A stretch of DNA of 64,000 nucleotides from Mesotoga sp. UBA6090 (lineage in GTDB: Bacteria > Thermotogota > Thermotogae > Petrotogales > Kosmotogaceae): assembly GCF_002435945.1 (NCBI RefSeq), contig NZ_DIXC01000042.1, positions 43,676 to 107,675 on the forward strand, written 5' to 3'. Below the pieces are notes generated by a model. It saw only the letters and a list, made by a program, of their open reading frames with translations. It was not told the DNA's origin and searched no databases. Below, in pieces: positions 35,067 through 44,672 of the stretch. A program made the translations under genes and the position numbers. Within the stretch, counting starts at the first letter, position 1, and every line of letters begins with the position of its first letter.

Positions 35067-36355
35067 AGAAAGAGACACCTTTCAGAAGAATAATGTTTGC
35101 TCTTGGAATTCTCACAATCTGTTTCTTTATTCTAATTCCCTTCTATTTCATGGTTCATGTATCTCTTAAAGCAGACTACGATCCAAATAAGCTAACATTT
35201 TCCGATTTCACAATAAGGAACTATCTGGAGATATTTGGGCTCATTCAGAGCAGTGAAACGGAGTTTTTCGGTGACGAGATAATACGAGCGAATCTGGAAC
35301 CTGTTTTGAAGAGAATAGATGAGTTGGAGAAAAGAACAGCCTCTCTCGAAGCATACACTCAATATGTTCATGAAGTTCAGCTGAAGGCTAAGGAGAAAGA
35401 ACTCAGAGAGATCGTAGAGCTCGTGATTGAGTTCAGCGGACTTGAGGTCGAAAATAGGGAAGAGTTTATTGAGAACTCCCTAATTCCCGGCACAGAAGAG
35501 GCCAAGACCATTGAAGAGAATATGAAATCAATATTCAGTGCGAACGATTTGAAGCGATTTACAGATCTGAGAACTGAGGTTGAAAACGCGCTTACAGAGG
35601 AATCACTGATTTCCGGTCTCGAAAACGCAAAGGCTCAGCTAAAATCTTACGAAGATCAAAAAACTAAAATTCTAGAAGAAAGGGCAAGCGAATTCCCCTT
35701 TTTGAAGTATCTGAGAAACTCTCTGGCTTTTGCGGGAACTTCCGCCTTGATAAGTCTCTTCGTTGCGATTCTGGGGGCTTACGCCTTTTCAAGACTTAGA
35801 TTCAAGGGAAGAGGAGCAGTCCAGCGATCGGTTCTTTTCGTGTATCTGTTCGGTGGCACCGTAATAATGGTCCCGCTTTATCAGATGGCGGTGAAACTCG
35901 GAATCCTTTCCTCGCCTCTGGGGACTGGAATGTATTTGATTATGGTCTATGTGATTCAGACACTTCCAGTCTCCCTTTACATGCTGGGAAATTACTTCAG
36001 AACAATACCGTTTTCAATTGAGGAAGCCGCAATCATTGATGGGTGTTCCAGAGTGCAGGCGATCTTCAAGATTGTTATTCCGCTCTCTCTTCCAGCGATT
36101 GTCACAGTTTATATCTATGCCTTTATGATTGGATGGAACGAATACTTGTTTGCATCTGCCTTCCTTGGTCTAAAATCCTATAAGGATCTCTTCACTCTTC
36201 CAATCGGGTTGAACGCGTTTTCCGGTTCGGCTCATGCGGTTTGGGGAAGGCTGATGGCGGCTTCAGTAGTTTCGGCTATCCCAATCATAATTATCTTCAG
36301 TCTTATGCAGAAGTATCTGACAAGCGGATTCACTGCTGGAGGTGTCAAAGAATAG
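35060..36355 (+). CDS. ABC sugar permease, MalG type, with large extracytoplasmic coiled-coil insert
   Basis: 431 residues, against ~275 usual for the family. After the first membrane helix (ILTICFFILIPFYFMVHVSL) and IRNYLEIFG, about 150 residues of charged heptad-like sequence are inserted (for example ANLEPVLKRIDELEKRTASL, then EVQLKAKEKELREIVELVIE and LENAKAQLKSYEDQKTKILE). The family sequence then resumes at FLKYLRNSLAFAGTSALISL. The EAA loop is SIEEAAIIDGCSRVQAIFKI. The insert lies between helices 1 and 2, so on the outside, where it could contact the binding protein. Confidence 0.88.
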   Translation: MVKKETPFRRIMFALGILTICFFILIPFYFMVHVSLKADYDPNKLTFSDFTIRNYLEIFGLIQSSETEFFGDEIIRANLEPVLKRIDELEKRTASLEAYTQYVHEVQLKAKEKELREIVELVIEFSGLEVENREEFIENSLIPGTEEAKTIEENMKSIFSANDLKRFTDLRTEVENALTEESLISGLENAKAQLKSYEDQKTKILEERASEFPFLKYLRNSLAFAGTSALISLFVAILGAYAFSRLRFKGRGAVQRSVLFVYLFGGTVIMVPLYQMAVKLGILSSPLGTGMYLIMVYVIQTLPVSLYMLGNYFRTIPFSIEEAAIIDGCSRVQAIFKIVIPLSLPAIVTVYIYAFMIGWNEYLFASAFLGLKSYKDLFTLPIGLNAFSGSAHAVWGRLMAASVVSAIPIIIIFSLMQKYLTSGFTAGGVKE

Positions 36356-36366
36356 GAGGTGGAAAC

Positions 36367-37566
36367 ATGCCGGGACTGAATCACAAATCATATGACATTG
36401 TGGTCGGAATACCTAGTTATAACAACTCGAATACCATCAAATACGTTGTCGAGACGGCAGCAAAAGGTCTTGGTCAGTTTTTCCCATCGTTAAGAGGCTG
36501 TATCATCAACTCAGACGGAGGATCGATGGACAATACAGAAGAAGTTTTCTATTCGGCTTCCAGTAATGGAACGGATCTGTTGTCTTTCAGATATCGGGGG
36601 ATCTCCGGAAAGGGAAGCGCAATGAGATCGATAATGGAGAAAGCCCTTACTCTCGATGCTCAGTCTGTTGTATTTCTCGACTCGGATTTAAGAAGTGTAG
36701 AACCTTTTTGGATAGATAGACTTGCCCGTCCGATCTTTGAAAAGAACGCCGCGTACGTTACCCCTTACTATATTCGACACAAGTATGACGGAACGATAAC
36801 CAACAGCATATGCTACCCTCTCACAACGGCCCTTTACGGAAAGAAGATAAGACAACCTATTGGAGGAGATTTCGGTGTAGGCAGAGAAATGCTTGACTAT
36901 TACGTCTCCATATCTGAGGAGACTTGGAAATCCGACGTTTCCAGGTTTGGAATCGATATCTGGATGACCACTTCTGCAATCATTGAGGCAAGAGGGAGTA
37001 TATACCAGGCAGCTTTAGGTACGAAAATTCATGACGTGAAGGATCCAGGCAAGCAGCTTGGAAATATGTTCAGAGAAGTCGTTGGCACTTTGTTTTCCCT
37101 TATGCAGAGGTATGAAGATTTCTGGAGAGCGGTGACAGTTTACTCTGAATCGCCAATCTATGGTGAAGTGGCAGCTGGAGTTCCAGAATCGGTAGAAGTC
37201 GATTTGGGGAATATGATTCTCAAGTGTTATGAGGGCATTAAAGAGCAAGAGGGATTTATTAAGGAGATCCTTGGATCGGAAATTTCTCACGAGCTGTTCC
37301 TTCTTGGAAAAGCCAATGCGATGATTGATGATGATCTATGGGTTAGAATCATATACAGGATTGCTTCAAGATACAGAAATGTTGCACTTAGGAAGAGACT
37401 AATAGAGTTGCTCGTTCCTCTTTATTTTGGGAGAGTTGCGAGTTTTGTTTCGAGAACGGGGGAAATGACTCAAGAGGATGCCGAAAAGGAAACCGACAGA
37501 CTCCTTGAGAAGTTTGTGAACGCAAAGGATGAGTTGATATCGATATGGGAGAAGAGTTCAGAATAA
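36367..37566 (+). CDS. Family-2-like glycosyltransferase
   Basis: 399 residues. GT-A fold: VVGIPSYNNSNTIKYVVETA at the N terminus, donor-binding INSDGGSMDNT, the catalytic/metal aspartates in VVFLDSDLRSVEPFW and PIGGDFGVGREMLDYY. No membrane segments. The C-terminal ~150 residues are helical. The arrangement resembles cytoplasmic enzymes making glucosyl- or mannosyl-glycerate-type solutes, though that is inference from fold and context. ATG 36367 with AGGAGGTGG upstream, in the transporter operon. Confidence 0.75.
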   Translation: MPGLNHKSYDIVVGIPSYNNSNTIKYVVETAAKGLGQFFPSLRGCIINSDGGSMDNTEEVFYSASSNGTDLLSFRYRGISGKGSAMRSIMEKALTLDAQSVVFLDSDLRSVEPFWIDRLARPIFEKNAAYVTPYYIRHKYDGTITNSICYPLTTALYGKKIRQPIGGDFGVGREMLDYYVSISEETWKSDVSRFGIDIWMTTSAIIEARGSIYQAALGTKIHDVKDPGKQLGNMFREVVGTLFSLMQRYEDFWRAVTVYSESPIYGEVAAGVPESVEVDLGNMILKCYEGIKEQEGFIKEILGSEISHELFLLGKANAMIDDDLWVRIIYRIASRYRNVALRKRLIELLVPLYFGRVASFVSRTGEMTQEDAEKETDRLLEKFVNAKDELISIWEKSSE

Positions 37567-38366
37567 CAGAGAAACTCAAAGCGATGATAAAGGGATTGAA
37601 TCCGGCTGAGAAGAAGGCCGCGAAGTACATTATCGATTTTCCGGATGATGTGATTCACCACTCAATTAGCGAGCTTTCGGTGCTCGCCGGGACCAGTGAG
37701 ACCACTATTTTCAGGTTATCGAAAAAGCTGGGTTTCAACGGCTACCAGGCTTTCAAAATCCAGCTGGCAAGAGAGCTTTCGAGTGAAACTCCATCGATTT
37801 CTGCTGACAAGAACAAGTTGATTTCAGATCTTATTGAAGCACTGAATCAGCAGAATCATCTAATAGACGAAGTCCAGCTTGACAGAATCGCAAGTCGAAT
37901 TGTGAAGGCGAGCAGACTTATATTCTTCGGAGTGGCTTCTAGCGGAATAGTGGCAGAATTTGGAGCCACGCTCTTCATGAGGGCGGGCTTTTCGACAGCT
38001 TTCTATACTGATCCTCATCTACAAATAATGACGGCCGTTTCTTTGGACAAAGGCGACATTGTTTTTGGGATTTCTGCTAGCGGAAATATCAGAGATACGG
38101 TGAAGTCAATCGAAGTAGCCTCTGATTCTGGAGCATATACTGTAGCCATTACAGGTGGTATCGGATCAAGAATCGTCAGTGTTTCTACGGAGACGGTCTA
38201 TGTCGCCCAGGGAGGGCATGAGACTGGAATACCACTTCTTCAACCAAGAGTATGCCAGCTTGCTGTGATTCAACTTTTGCTCGAGAAGTCGATAAAGCTT
38301 CGAAACGGAACAATGCAGACTCTGGAAAAAGTGGATAGAACACTTGACAAGAAGAGATACATCTGA
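37545..38366 (+). CDS. RpiR/MurR-family transcriptional regulator
   Basis: 273 residues. N-terminal helix-turn-helix of the RpiR type (GLNPAEKKAAKYIIDFPDD, SISELSVLAGTSETTIFRLS) and a C-terminal SIS domain that binds phosphosugars (ASRLIFFGVASSGIVAEFG, DIVFGISASGNIRDTVKSIE). It overlaps the glycosyltransferase gene by 22 bases and is the last gene of the operon, so it probably controls this sugar uptake cluster in response to a phosphosugar. Confidence 0.9.
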   Translation: MGEEFRITEKLKAMIKGLNPAEKKAAKYIIDFPDDVIHHSISELSVLAGTSETTIFRLSKKLGFNGYQAFKIQLARELSSETPSISADKNKLISDLIEALNQQNHLIDEVQLDRIASRIVKASRLIFFGVASSGIVAEFGATLFMRAGFSTAFYTDPHLQIMTAVSLDKGDIVFGISASGNIRDTVKSIEVASDSGAYTVAITGGIGSRIVSVSTETVYVAQGGHETGIPLLQPRVCQLAVIQLLLEKSIKLRNGTMQTLEKVDRTLDKKRYI

Positions 38367-38500
38367 GGTTATAGGGAGTGTCGTCTTGCAGTAGGTGAAG
38401 AATCGGTTTATGCAGATTAAGAATTTCGGGTATCATAAGGAGATCTGAATTGGGCAGCAGGCACTAGGTGTCTTGTACGAGCTGTCGAAGAGACTGCTTT

Positions 38501-39673
38501 TCAGGAATCTGTGGAGTTCTGCGCAAAAGCAAACCCCTTTTTGAAAACGGCGAGACAAGACTCTACCACGTCGGCATGATAAAGAGATCCACTGTTCTTC
38601 ACGATTTCATCAAGAGCAAACTTCACTCCGTGCGTGGCTCTGTAGGGTCTATAAAAGCTCATTGCCGAAACTACCTCTGAGACTGCAAGAATACATCCTT
38701 CAAGACTTATTTCCGAGCCAGTCAAACCATTGGGATATCCCGAGCCGTCCATTCTTTCGTGATGTTGAAGAATCGCATTTGAAACTTTGCCTGGAAATGG
38801 AACGCCTTTGGTGAGTTCGAATCCGGTTCTTGGATGCTCTTGAAGAAGCTTCCACTCAAAACTTTGGAGAGGGCCGGGCCTGCTAATCATATCAAGAAAC
38901 AGGGAAATCATGCCAATATCGTGAATCTTTCCGGCCATTTCTATACAGGCTTTTGTAAAGGTGTCAAGACCCATTTTATCGGCTATAGACACCGCAAGCC
39001 TTGAGACATTATCCTCATGAGCTTCCACATAGATGCTCTTGATTTTAAACATCTGCAGCAGTGAATCGGCGGTCCCCCTGCAGATATCAAGACGGCTTGC
39101 AATATCGAACTCTATAGCTCTATCAGGAGCGCTGTAGTAATCGTCATTCATTGAAAACTCCCCCATTCGAAGAACATATGGATGAAGCCTAGAGATCTCA
39201 AGAACATTCTTTCGGTCCATTCTTGCTGTATCGTATAGACAGGTTGCTACCAATGGGAACTCTTCGACGAGGTCATCCACGGATGCTTCGTACTCAAGAA
39301 GCCTTTCAAGGCTTGCTCCCGATTCGAGGATCGGAGTGCCTATTCCTGCTACGCAGAGGCCTTCAAATCCTTCTTTTAGAGCATTCAACACTGCCTTTTC
39401 AAGGAACATGATAGACTCATTTGGATCGAAAGTCCCCTGTCTTAGGAACGATTGAGTTGTTTCGGTAAGTTGCAGCGACTTTGCTTCTAGCAACTCATCG
39501 ATACTGCTTTCTCTGTCAAGAAGGATTTTCTTCAAAATTGTGAATTCCGATTCGGTCCCTAAATATAGGATCTTGACGTTATTCGACAAACCTTCGCTCA
39601 AAATGGAGTCAAGTGCAATTCTGAAGGCTTCATTGTTGTTATATAAAGCAATACTGTGTGATCCAAATTTCAT
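38501..39673 (-). CDS. MEDS-like sensor with HD-GYP domain
   Basis: 390 residues. The N-terminal ~165 residues resemble the MEDS/DcmR sensory domain (GSHSIALYNNNEAFRIALDS, ILYLGTESEF, FEGLCVAGIGTP). The C-terminal part is an HD-GYP phosphodiesterase: GKIHDIGMISLF, EHPRTGFELTK, ILQHHERMDGSGYPNGL. HD-GYP proteins hydrolyse cyclic di-GMP. ATG 39673 with CGGAG upstream. It lies downstream of the pho regulator genes with a ~180-base gap. Confidence 0.78.
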   Translation of the reverse strand: MKFGSHSIALYNNNEAFRIALDSILSEGLSNNVKILYLGTESEFTILKKILLDRESSIDELLEAKSLQLTETTQSFLRQGTFDPNESIMFLEKAVLNALKEGFEGLCVAGIGTPILESGASLERLLEYEASVDDLVEEFPLVATCLYDTARMDRKNVLEISRLHPYVLRMGEFSMNDDYYSAPDRAIEFDIASRLDICRGTADSLLQMFKIKSIYVEAHEDNVSRLAVSIADKMGLDTFTKACIEMAGKIHDIGMISLFLDMISRPGPLQSFEWKLLQEHPRTGFELTKGVPFPGKVSNAILQHHERMDGSGYPNGLTGSEISLEGCILAVSEVVSAMSFYRPYRATHGVKFALDEIVKNSGSLYHADVVESCLAVFKKGFAFAQNSTDS

Positions 39674-39856
39674 GAGCAACAACTCCGAAAAAGAGTTCGA
39701 ATTTGGTTTGAATGAACACTTTCTTCAAATTATAGCATGTGCAAAATCCGTCTAAGCAACACTTGTTTGAGAAAATTGCCGAGAGACCTTCTGCGAGCAG
39801 TCTTAGTCGGTTGTACGTGGAAGATCAGACATCTTGAAGTCTTGAAGATGATACGC

Positions 39857-40834
39857 TTACATGTTCTTGGGGAAAGTAATGGTTACAGTTGTTCCCATCA
39901 TATATCTTGACCTGACGTCTATCGTTCCATTTATTAGATTTAGAGCGTGCTTAACGAGAGACAGTCCCAGCCCTAATCCAGAAGATCCCGAAGTTCTTGC
40001 ATTGCTTCCTCTGTAGAATCTTTCGAAGATTCTCGGTAGTTCTTCACTTTTAATACCTATTCCGTTGTCTTTCACGGAGATGTATATTCTGGATTCGACT
40101 TCCCTAGAGACGATTTCAACTGTGTCGCCAACACTTGAGTACTTAACCGCATTCGAAATCAGGTTCGATATCACTCTGAAGAGAAGAAGCGAATCTACGG
40201 CGGCGTAAGTATCCGGTGATACAGATGTGATGATCTCGAGTCTCTTCCGATTCCATTTGGCTTCAAGGTCGCCTATGGCTTCATCTACAAGCTCTCTTAG
40301 ATTCACTGTTTCGACTTTTACTCTGTAGTTCTGCAGTTCGAGGTTAGATAGTATACCAAGCTCTTCGACAAGTCTTGAAAGTCTTCCTGTTGATCTGGAT
40401 ATTCTATAGATTGTCTCAGAGACATCGGTGGGCAGTTCACTGTTCCTGTCCATAAGTAGCTGCACGTAGCCGTTTATGACTGCTAGCGGTGTTGAGAATT
40501 CATGAACGATTGAATTGACGAAATCCATCTTGGCATTCTCGAACAGCTTCTCGCTTGTGATGTTTCTGACAATGATGTATGGAGGAGAGACCTTTATTCT
40601 TAAGTAGTGAGTGATCTCGTCTCTTACGAAAACAGTATCGGTACTATGATGAAGCCCTGAGATGAGACTATCGACGATCTTCGAAATACCTTGAACATGA
40701 AGAGCGTCCGGGAGAGCCAGCCCTTCAATTTCGCCCAGCATCTTTTTCGCAGATGAGTTTACGTATGATACCACAAGGCCCTCATCGACTATCATAATCC
40801 CCTCGCTGAGCTCATCGAGCAACAATTTGTTCAC
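39857..40834 (-). CDS. phoR: Phosphate-sensing histidine kinase
   Basis: 325 residues. PAS domain (DELSEGIMIVDEGLVVSYVN), HisKA with phospho-acceptor His in FVNSIVHEFSTPLAVINGYV, and HATPase with N box VISNLISNAVKYSS, G1 DNGIGIKSEE and G2 GLGLGLS. No membrane helices are visible, unlike typical PhoR, so it may be cytosolic and read the Pst/PhoU state. GTG start overlaps the phoB stop (GTGA). The HEF triplet replaces the usual HEL after the histidine. Confidence 0.85.
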   Translation of the reverse strand: MNKLLLDELSEGIMIVDEGLVVSYVNSSAKKMLGEIEGLALPDALHVQGISKIVDSLISGLHHSTDTVFVRDEITHYLRIKVSPPYIIVRNITSEKLFENAKMDFVNSIVHEFSTPLAVINGYVQLLMDRNSELPTDVSETIYRISRSTGRLSRLVEELGILSNLELQNYRVKVETVNLRELVDEAIGDLEAKWNRKRLEIITSVSPDTYAAVDSLLLFRVISNLISNAVKYSSVGDTVEIVSREVESRIYISVKDNGIGIKSEELPRIFERFYRGSNARTSGSSGLGLGLSLVKHALNLINGTIDVRSRYMMGTTVTITFPKNM

Positions 40835-41505
40835 TTCAGGTCTCCAAGAACAAACTTGTAGCCAACGCCTCTCACTGTTTTTATAAAATCTTCTCCAACC
40901 TTCTCCCTCAATTTGCTTATATGAACATCCACCGTTCTGAAATCGCCGAAGAAATCCATTCCCCAAACCTTGTCCAGTAACTCTTCGCGAGTGAAGACTC
41001 TTCCGGGGTTTTCCGCGAGCAGTTTCAACAATTCAAATTCTCTTCTTGTCAGCTCTTCTGACTTCCCATTCTTAGTTACTGTGTACGATTTGAGGTTAAC
41101 TACGGCGTCACCTATCGTAAGTTTATCTTCCAGAGTACCGGATATCTCTGTTCTTCTCATGACAGCCTTGATTCTTGCCACAAGAGCCCTTGGATTGAAG
41201 GGTTTTGTGACGTAATCATCTGCGCCAAGTTCAAGCCCAAGAATCATGTCAAGGTCGGACTTTCTTGCGGTCAAAAATATTATCGGAATTCTCGAATAGA
41301 TTGTTCGAATCTTCTTCACGAGATCGAGACCATTTGCGTCAGGCAGCATGATATCAAGTAATATCACGTCGGGCTTCTCTGAACGCAGGGATGACCATAA
41401 CTCTTCTGCATTTGCGGCAGTTGAAGTCTGCATCGATTCATTCTCACATGCAGTTCTGACAATATTCAGGATATCGAGATCGTCATCAACAATCAATACT
41501 TTCAA
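40831..41505 (-). CDS. phoB: OmpR/PhoB-family response regulator
   Basis: 224 residues. Receiver domain with acidic pocket VDDDLD, phospho-acceptor Asp in DVILLDIMLPDANGL, Thr in FLTAR and Lys in YVTKPF. C-terminal winged helix DNA-binding domain ends KVGEDFIKTVRGVGYKF. TTG start overlaps the phoU stop (TTGA), and GGAGG lies about 10 bases upstream. Expected to activate pst genes under phosphate limitation. Confidence 0.88.
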   Translation of the reverse strand: MKVLIVDDDLDILNIVRTACENESMQTSTAANAEELWSSLRSEKPDVILLDIMLPDANGLDLVKKIRTIYSRIPIIFLTARKSDLDMILGLELGADDYVTKPFNPRALVARIKAVMRRTEISGTLEDKLTIGDAVVNLKSYTVTKNGKSEELTRREFELLKLLAENPGRVFTREELLDKVWGMDFFGDFRTVDVHISKLREKVGEDFIKTVRGVGYKFVLGDLK

Positions 41506-42179
41506 CGTCGCATTTCCTCCTTGAGGCTCTCGCCCTTTTCTATGTAATAGATCTCTTCTGCAATGTTAGTCGCATGATCGCCGGCTCTTTCAAGAAATCT
41601 TGACACTAGCAGCAGGTCAAGAAGCTGGCCAATTGCGCCAGAGTCAGACATGCTTATCAACTTGTCTCTCACTTCTCTCTTGATATACAGATAGTATTCG
41701 TCAACCTTACTGTCTTCATTCCACACTCTCTTGGCGGTTTCCGTATCCTTGTTGTAATAAGCAGCAATTACCTCTTCCAACATCTTTTCGACAACCGCTG
41801 TCATCTTCTTAATATGTATAAGTGGTTTGACGAGAGTCTGATTCTCATACCTGACTGCGACTTCAGCAATGTTTACGGCGAGGTCGCCGATTCTTTCTAG
41901 ATCAGTTGCCAGCTTCATCATTGTAAGAACATACCTTAAATCCTCGGCAAGGGGTTGAAATCGTCCGATATAGTTGCATATTTCTGTATCCATTTCTCTT
42001 TGAAGCTTGTCAATCACTTCATCATTTTCAATGACTACTCTTGCGAGGTCGCCATCTAATCGATCAAGAGAGTCTATCGCTTTCAAAAGACTCGATCTCA
42101 CGTTCTCCATCATATCTGACAACATAGATTTCAATCTGTTAAAGCCTGCTTCCAGATGCCTCTGCCTTTCTGGTGTCAT
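41502..42179 (-). CDS. phoU: Phosphate uptake regulator PhoU
   Basis: 225 residues, two tandem three-helix PhoU repeats, each with the metal-binding type E-x-x-x-D pattern: ATDLERIGDLAVNIAEVA and SRFLERAGDHATNIAEEI. Connects the Pst transporter to the kinase. ATG 42179 with GGGGG upstream; TTG 42188 is an alternative. Confidence 0.93.
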   Translation of the reverse strand: MTPERQRHLEAGFNRLKSMLSDMMENVRSSLLKAIDSLDRLDGDLARVVIENDEVIDKLQREMDTEICNYIGRFQPLAEDLRYVLTMMKLATDLERIGDLAVNIAEVAVRYENQTLVKPLIHIKKMTAVVEKMLEEVIAAYYNKDTETAKRVWNEDSKVDEYYLYIKREVRDKLISMSDSGAIGQLLDLLLVSRFLERAGDHATNIAEEIYYIEKGESLKEEMRR

Positions 42180-42194
42180 TTCAACCAACCCCCG

Positions 42195-42947
42195 TTAACT
42201 GAAGATTCCTCTCAGGTACTCGCTTGTTCTTTGATCTCTAGGGTTAGAGGTTATCTTCTCGGTAGTGTCAAACTCAACGAGATCACCCACGTAGAAGAAC
42301 ATCACATAATCCGAGATCCTCAGTGCCTGCTGTAGATTATGGGTTACTATAATAATAGTATACTTTTCCGAGAGCTCTTCTATTAACGTTTCTATTCTCT
42401 GTGTAGCAATTGGATCAAGAGCACTCGTAGGCTCATCGAGAAGCAGAACATCCGGTTCAACGGACAGAGCCCTCGCTATGCAAAGTCTTTGTTGTTGACC
42501 TCCCGATAGATTTGTTGCGTTTTTCTTCAGCTCATCTTTGACTTCATCCCATAGGGCTGCCTGCTTTAGTGACTTTTCGGTTATCTCCCTAAGTGTCTTG
42601 CGGTTCTTGATTCCATGAATTCTTGGCCCGTAAGTGACGTTTTCCTGGATCGTTTTCGGAAATGGGTTTGGCTTCTGAAAGACCATTCCCACGTGTTTTC
42701 TTAGAATGACCGGGTCCATATCGAGAATCTCGTTGCCGAGAAGTTTTACTGATCCCGTATGTCTGTAGGAAGGTATCAGATCATTCATGCGGTTTAGAAC
42801 TCTAAGAAAGGTAGATTTTCCGCAACCGGAAGGGCCCACAACCGCTGTTACCTTCTTTTTTGGGATTTCACAGGTCACGTCCTTAAGTGCATGTTTATCA
42901 CCATAATACACGTTGAGCTTTTCTATTTTGAAAATTGGTTCGTCCAT
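42195..42947 (-). CDS. pstB: Phosphate ABC transporter ATPase
   Basis: 250 residues. Walker [10 protein letters not shown], PstB-typical [15 protein letters not shown], signature [20 protein letters not shown], Walker [14 protein letters not shown] and the [14 protein letters not shown] switch region. Energises phosphate import with PstA/PstC. Confidence 0.96.
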   Translation of the reverse strand: MDEPIFKIEKLNVYYGDKHALKDVTCEIPKKKVTAVVGPSGCGKSTFLRVLNRMNDLIPSYRHTGSVKLLGNEILDMDPVILRKHVGMVFQKPNPFPKTIQENVTYGPRIHGIKNRKTLREITEKSLKQAALWDEVKDELKKNATNLSGGQQQRLCIARALSVEPDVLLLDEPTSALDPIATQRIETLIEELSEKYTIIIVTHNLQQALRISDYVMFFYVGDLVEFDTTEKITSNPRDQRTSEYLRGIFS

Positions 42948-42948
42948 T

Positions 42949-43785
42949 TCACTCCTCCAGTTTCTTCGATTCTATTCTCCTTCTGATTGCGACGCTGACG
43001 AACAAAGTTATGACGATTATCAGCAGAACGGAAATACTTCCCTCAAGCTTCGGAGTCACATTCTCGGGATAGATTGCCGAAAGCACGAAAATGTGTGTCG
43101 GCAATGACATAGCCGGCTCGAAGAGACCTGAAGGGTTTCTAGTAATATAGAATGCGGCCCCTGTAAACAGCAAAGGAGCCGTCTCCCCAATTATTCTTCC
43201 TACAGCTATCATGACTCCAGTTAGTATCCTCGAGAAGGAGGCTGAAACAACGATTCTGAAAGTTGTCTCAGCCTTATTCGCACCAAGTGCCATCGATGCT
43301 TCTCTGTAAGATTTCGGAACTGCAGCCAGGCTTTCATGGGTATTTGAAATGATGTAGGGAAGTGACATTATTCCTAAAGTAAGACCCCCCGAGATGATTG
43401 AGGTTCCGAATCCAAAAGTGATCGAAAAAAGCGACAGGCCAAACATTCCAAAAACAACCGAAGGAATTCCTGCAAGAATGTTGTTAGCAGTTAAAACTAG
43501 ACGCTGAAAGCGATTCTCTTTGCTGTACTCACTCAAATAGACGGCTGAAAGAATACCAACCGGCACCGAAAAGAGCAGTGCTATCGATAGAAAATAAAAC
43601 GTCCCCAGTATTGAAGGCCAGATTCCTCCTTCCGTCATCGAATTTTTCGGGAAGGAGACCAGAAATTCCAGGCTAATGTCATCAAGTCCATTTACAACAA
43701 GGAAGCCAATTATAGCTAGTATAACTGCAACCAGTGTGTACGATATAATTCCGAAAATCAATTTGGTTATTCTGTCGATCAGCAT
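42949..43785 (-). CDS. pstA: Phosphate ABC permease PstA
   Basis: 278 residues, six membrane helices, with [16 protein letters not shown] and the permease loop [20 protein letters not shown]. Overlaps pstC by 7 bases and ends next to pstB. Confidence 0.94.
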   Translation of the reverse strand: MLIDRITKLIFGIISYTLVAVILAIIGFLVVNGLDDISLEFLVSFPKNSMTEGGIWPSILGTFYFLSIALLFSVPVGILSAVYLSEYSKENRFQRLVLTANNILAGIPSVVFGMFGLSLFSITFGFGTSIISGGLTLGIMSLPYIISNTHESLAAVPKSYREASMALGANKAETTFRIVVSASFSRILTGVMIAVGRIIGETAPLLFTGAAFYITRNPSGLFEPAMSLPTHIFVLSAIYPENVTPKLEGSISVLLIIVITLFVSVAIRRRIESKKLEE

Positions 43786-44657
43786 CTTCTCATTCCCCTC
43801 TTAAGACGCATTGCTATAACTGTGAAGATCAGGGAAATCCCTAAAAGAACAACCCCAATCATGAAGAGAGCGTAATAATGAGTGCTTCCAAGTTCAACTT
43901 CTCCCATTTCACCGGCGATTGCTGCGGTTAGAGGTCTAACTGGATCAAAGATCGACTGGGGAATCATGGAAGCGCCGCCTGCGACCATCAGAACAACCAT
44001 TGTTTCTCCAATTATTCTATTTGTTCCAAGTATGATCGCATTTAGGATCCCGCTTCTAGCTTGTGGAACAATAATACGGAATACGGTTGAAGTTGTGTTA
44101 GCTCCCAGTGCTAATGAAGCCTCTTTTTGATCCACAGGAACAGCTTTCAATGCATCTTCGATAAGAGTTACGAAATATGGCATAGCAAGTATAGAGAGCA
44201 TCAGAGAAGCGTTGAAAATATTCAGTCCCGTCCACACTTTCATCGGGAAGAACTCCATTAACCACCTTGAGACATACTTGAGGCCGAAACTTCCAAGTAC
44301 CACAGATGGAATTCCTGCCATGAGTTCAAATATGAGTTTTAGAAAGTCGTGAGCCTTCCTGTGGCTGAACTCGGCAAGAAATGTGGCCGAAACAAATCCC
44401 AACGGGATAGATATTGCTAAGGTCAACCCTGTTACAGCCAGAGTGCCTGATAACAGAGCGAGGATGCCATATTCGGCATCCTCGTAAGTTGGGTACCAGC
44501 GAGCGCTGAAAAAGAACTCCTCGAATGATATCTTTCCGAAAACTCTTACCCCATCTGATATGAGAAAGAAGAATATTCCGAAAAGAATTGCTGATGTAAT
44601 CAAAGCTGCAGTCGTTACCAGTACTCTCGACGAAAGATCAAGTCTCCTTCTTCTCAA
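43779..44657 (-). CDS. pstC: Phosphate ABC permease PstC
   Basis: 292 residues, six membrane helices, with MAGIPSVVLGSFGLKYV and the loop DQKEASLALGANTTSTVFRI. TTG start with GGATGAGG upstream, 15 bases after pstS. Confidence 0.94.
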   Translation of the reverse strand: MRRRRLDLSSRVLVTTAALITSAILFGIFFFLISDGVRVFGKISFEEFFFSARWYPTYEDAEYGILALLSGTLAVTGLTLAISIPLGFVSATFLAEFSHRKAHDFLKLIFELMAGIPSVVLGSFGLKYVSRWLMEFFPMKVWTGLNIFNASLMLSILAMPYFVTLIEDALKAVPVDQKEASLALGANTTSTVFRIIVPQARSGILNAIILGTNRIIGETMVVLMVAGGASMIPQSIFDPVRPLTAAIAGEMGEVELGSTHYYALFMIGVVLLGISLIFTVIAMRLKRGMRRC

Positions 44658-44672
44658 CTCGCCTCATCCAAT

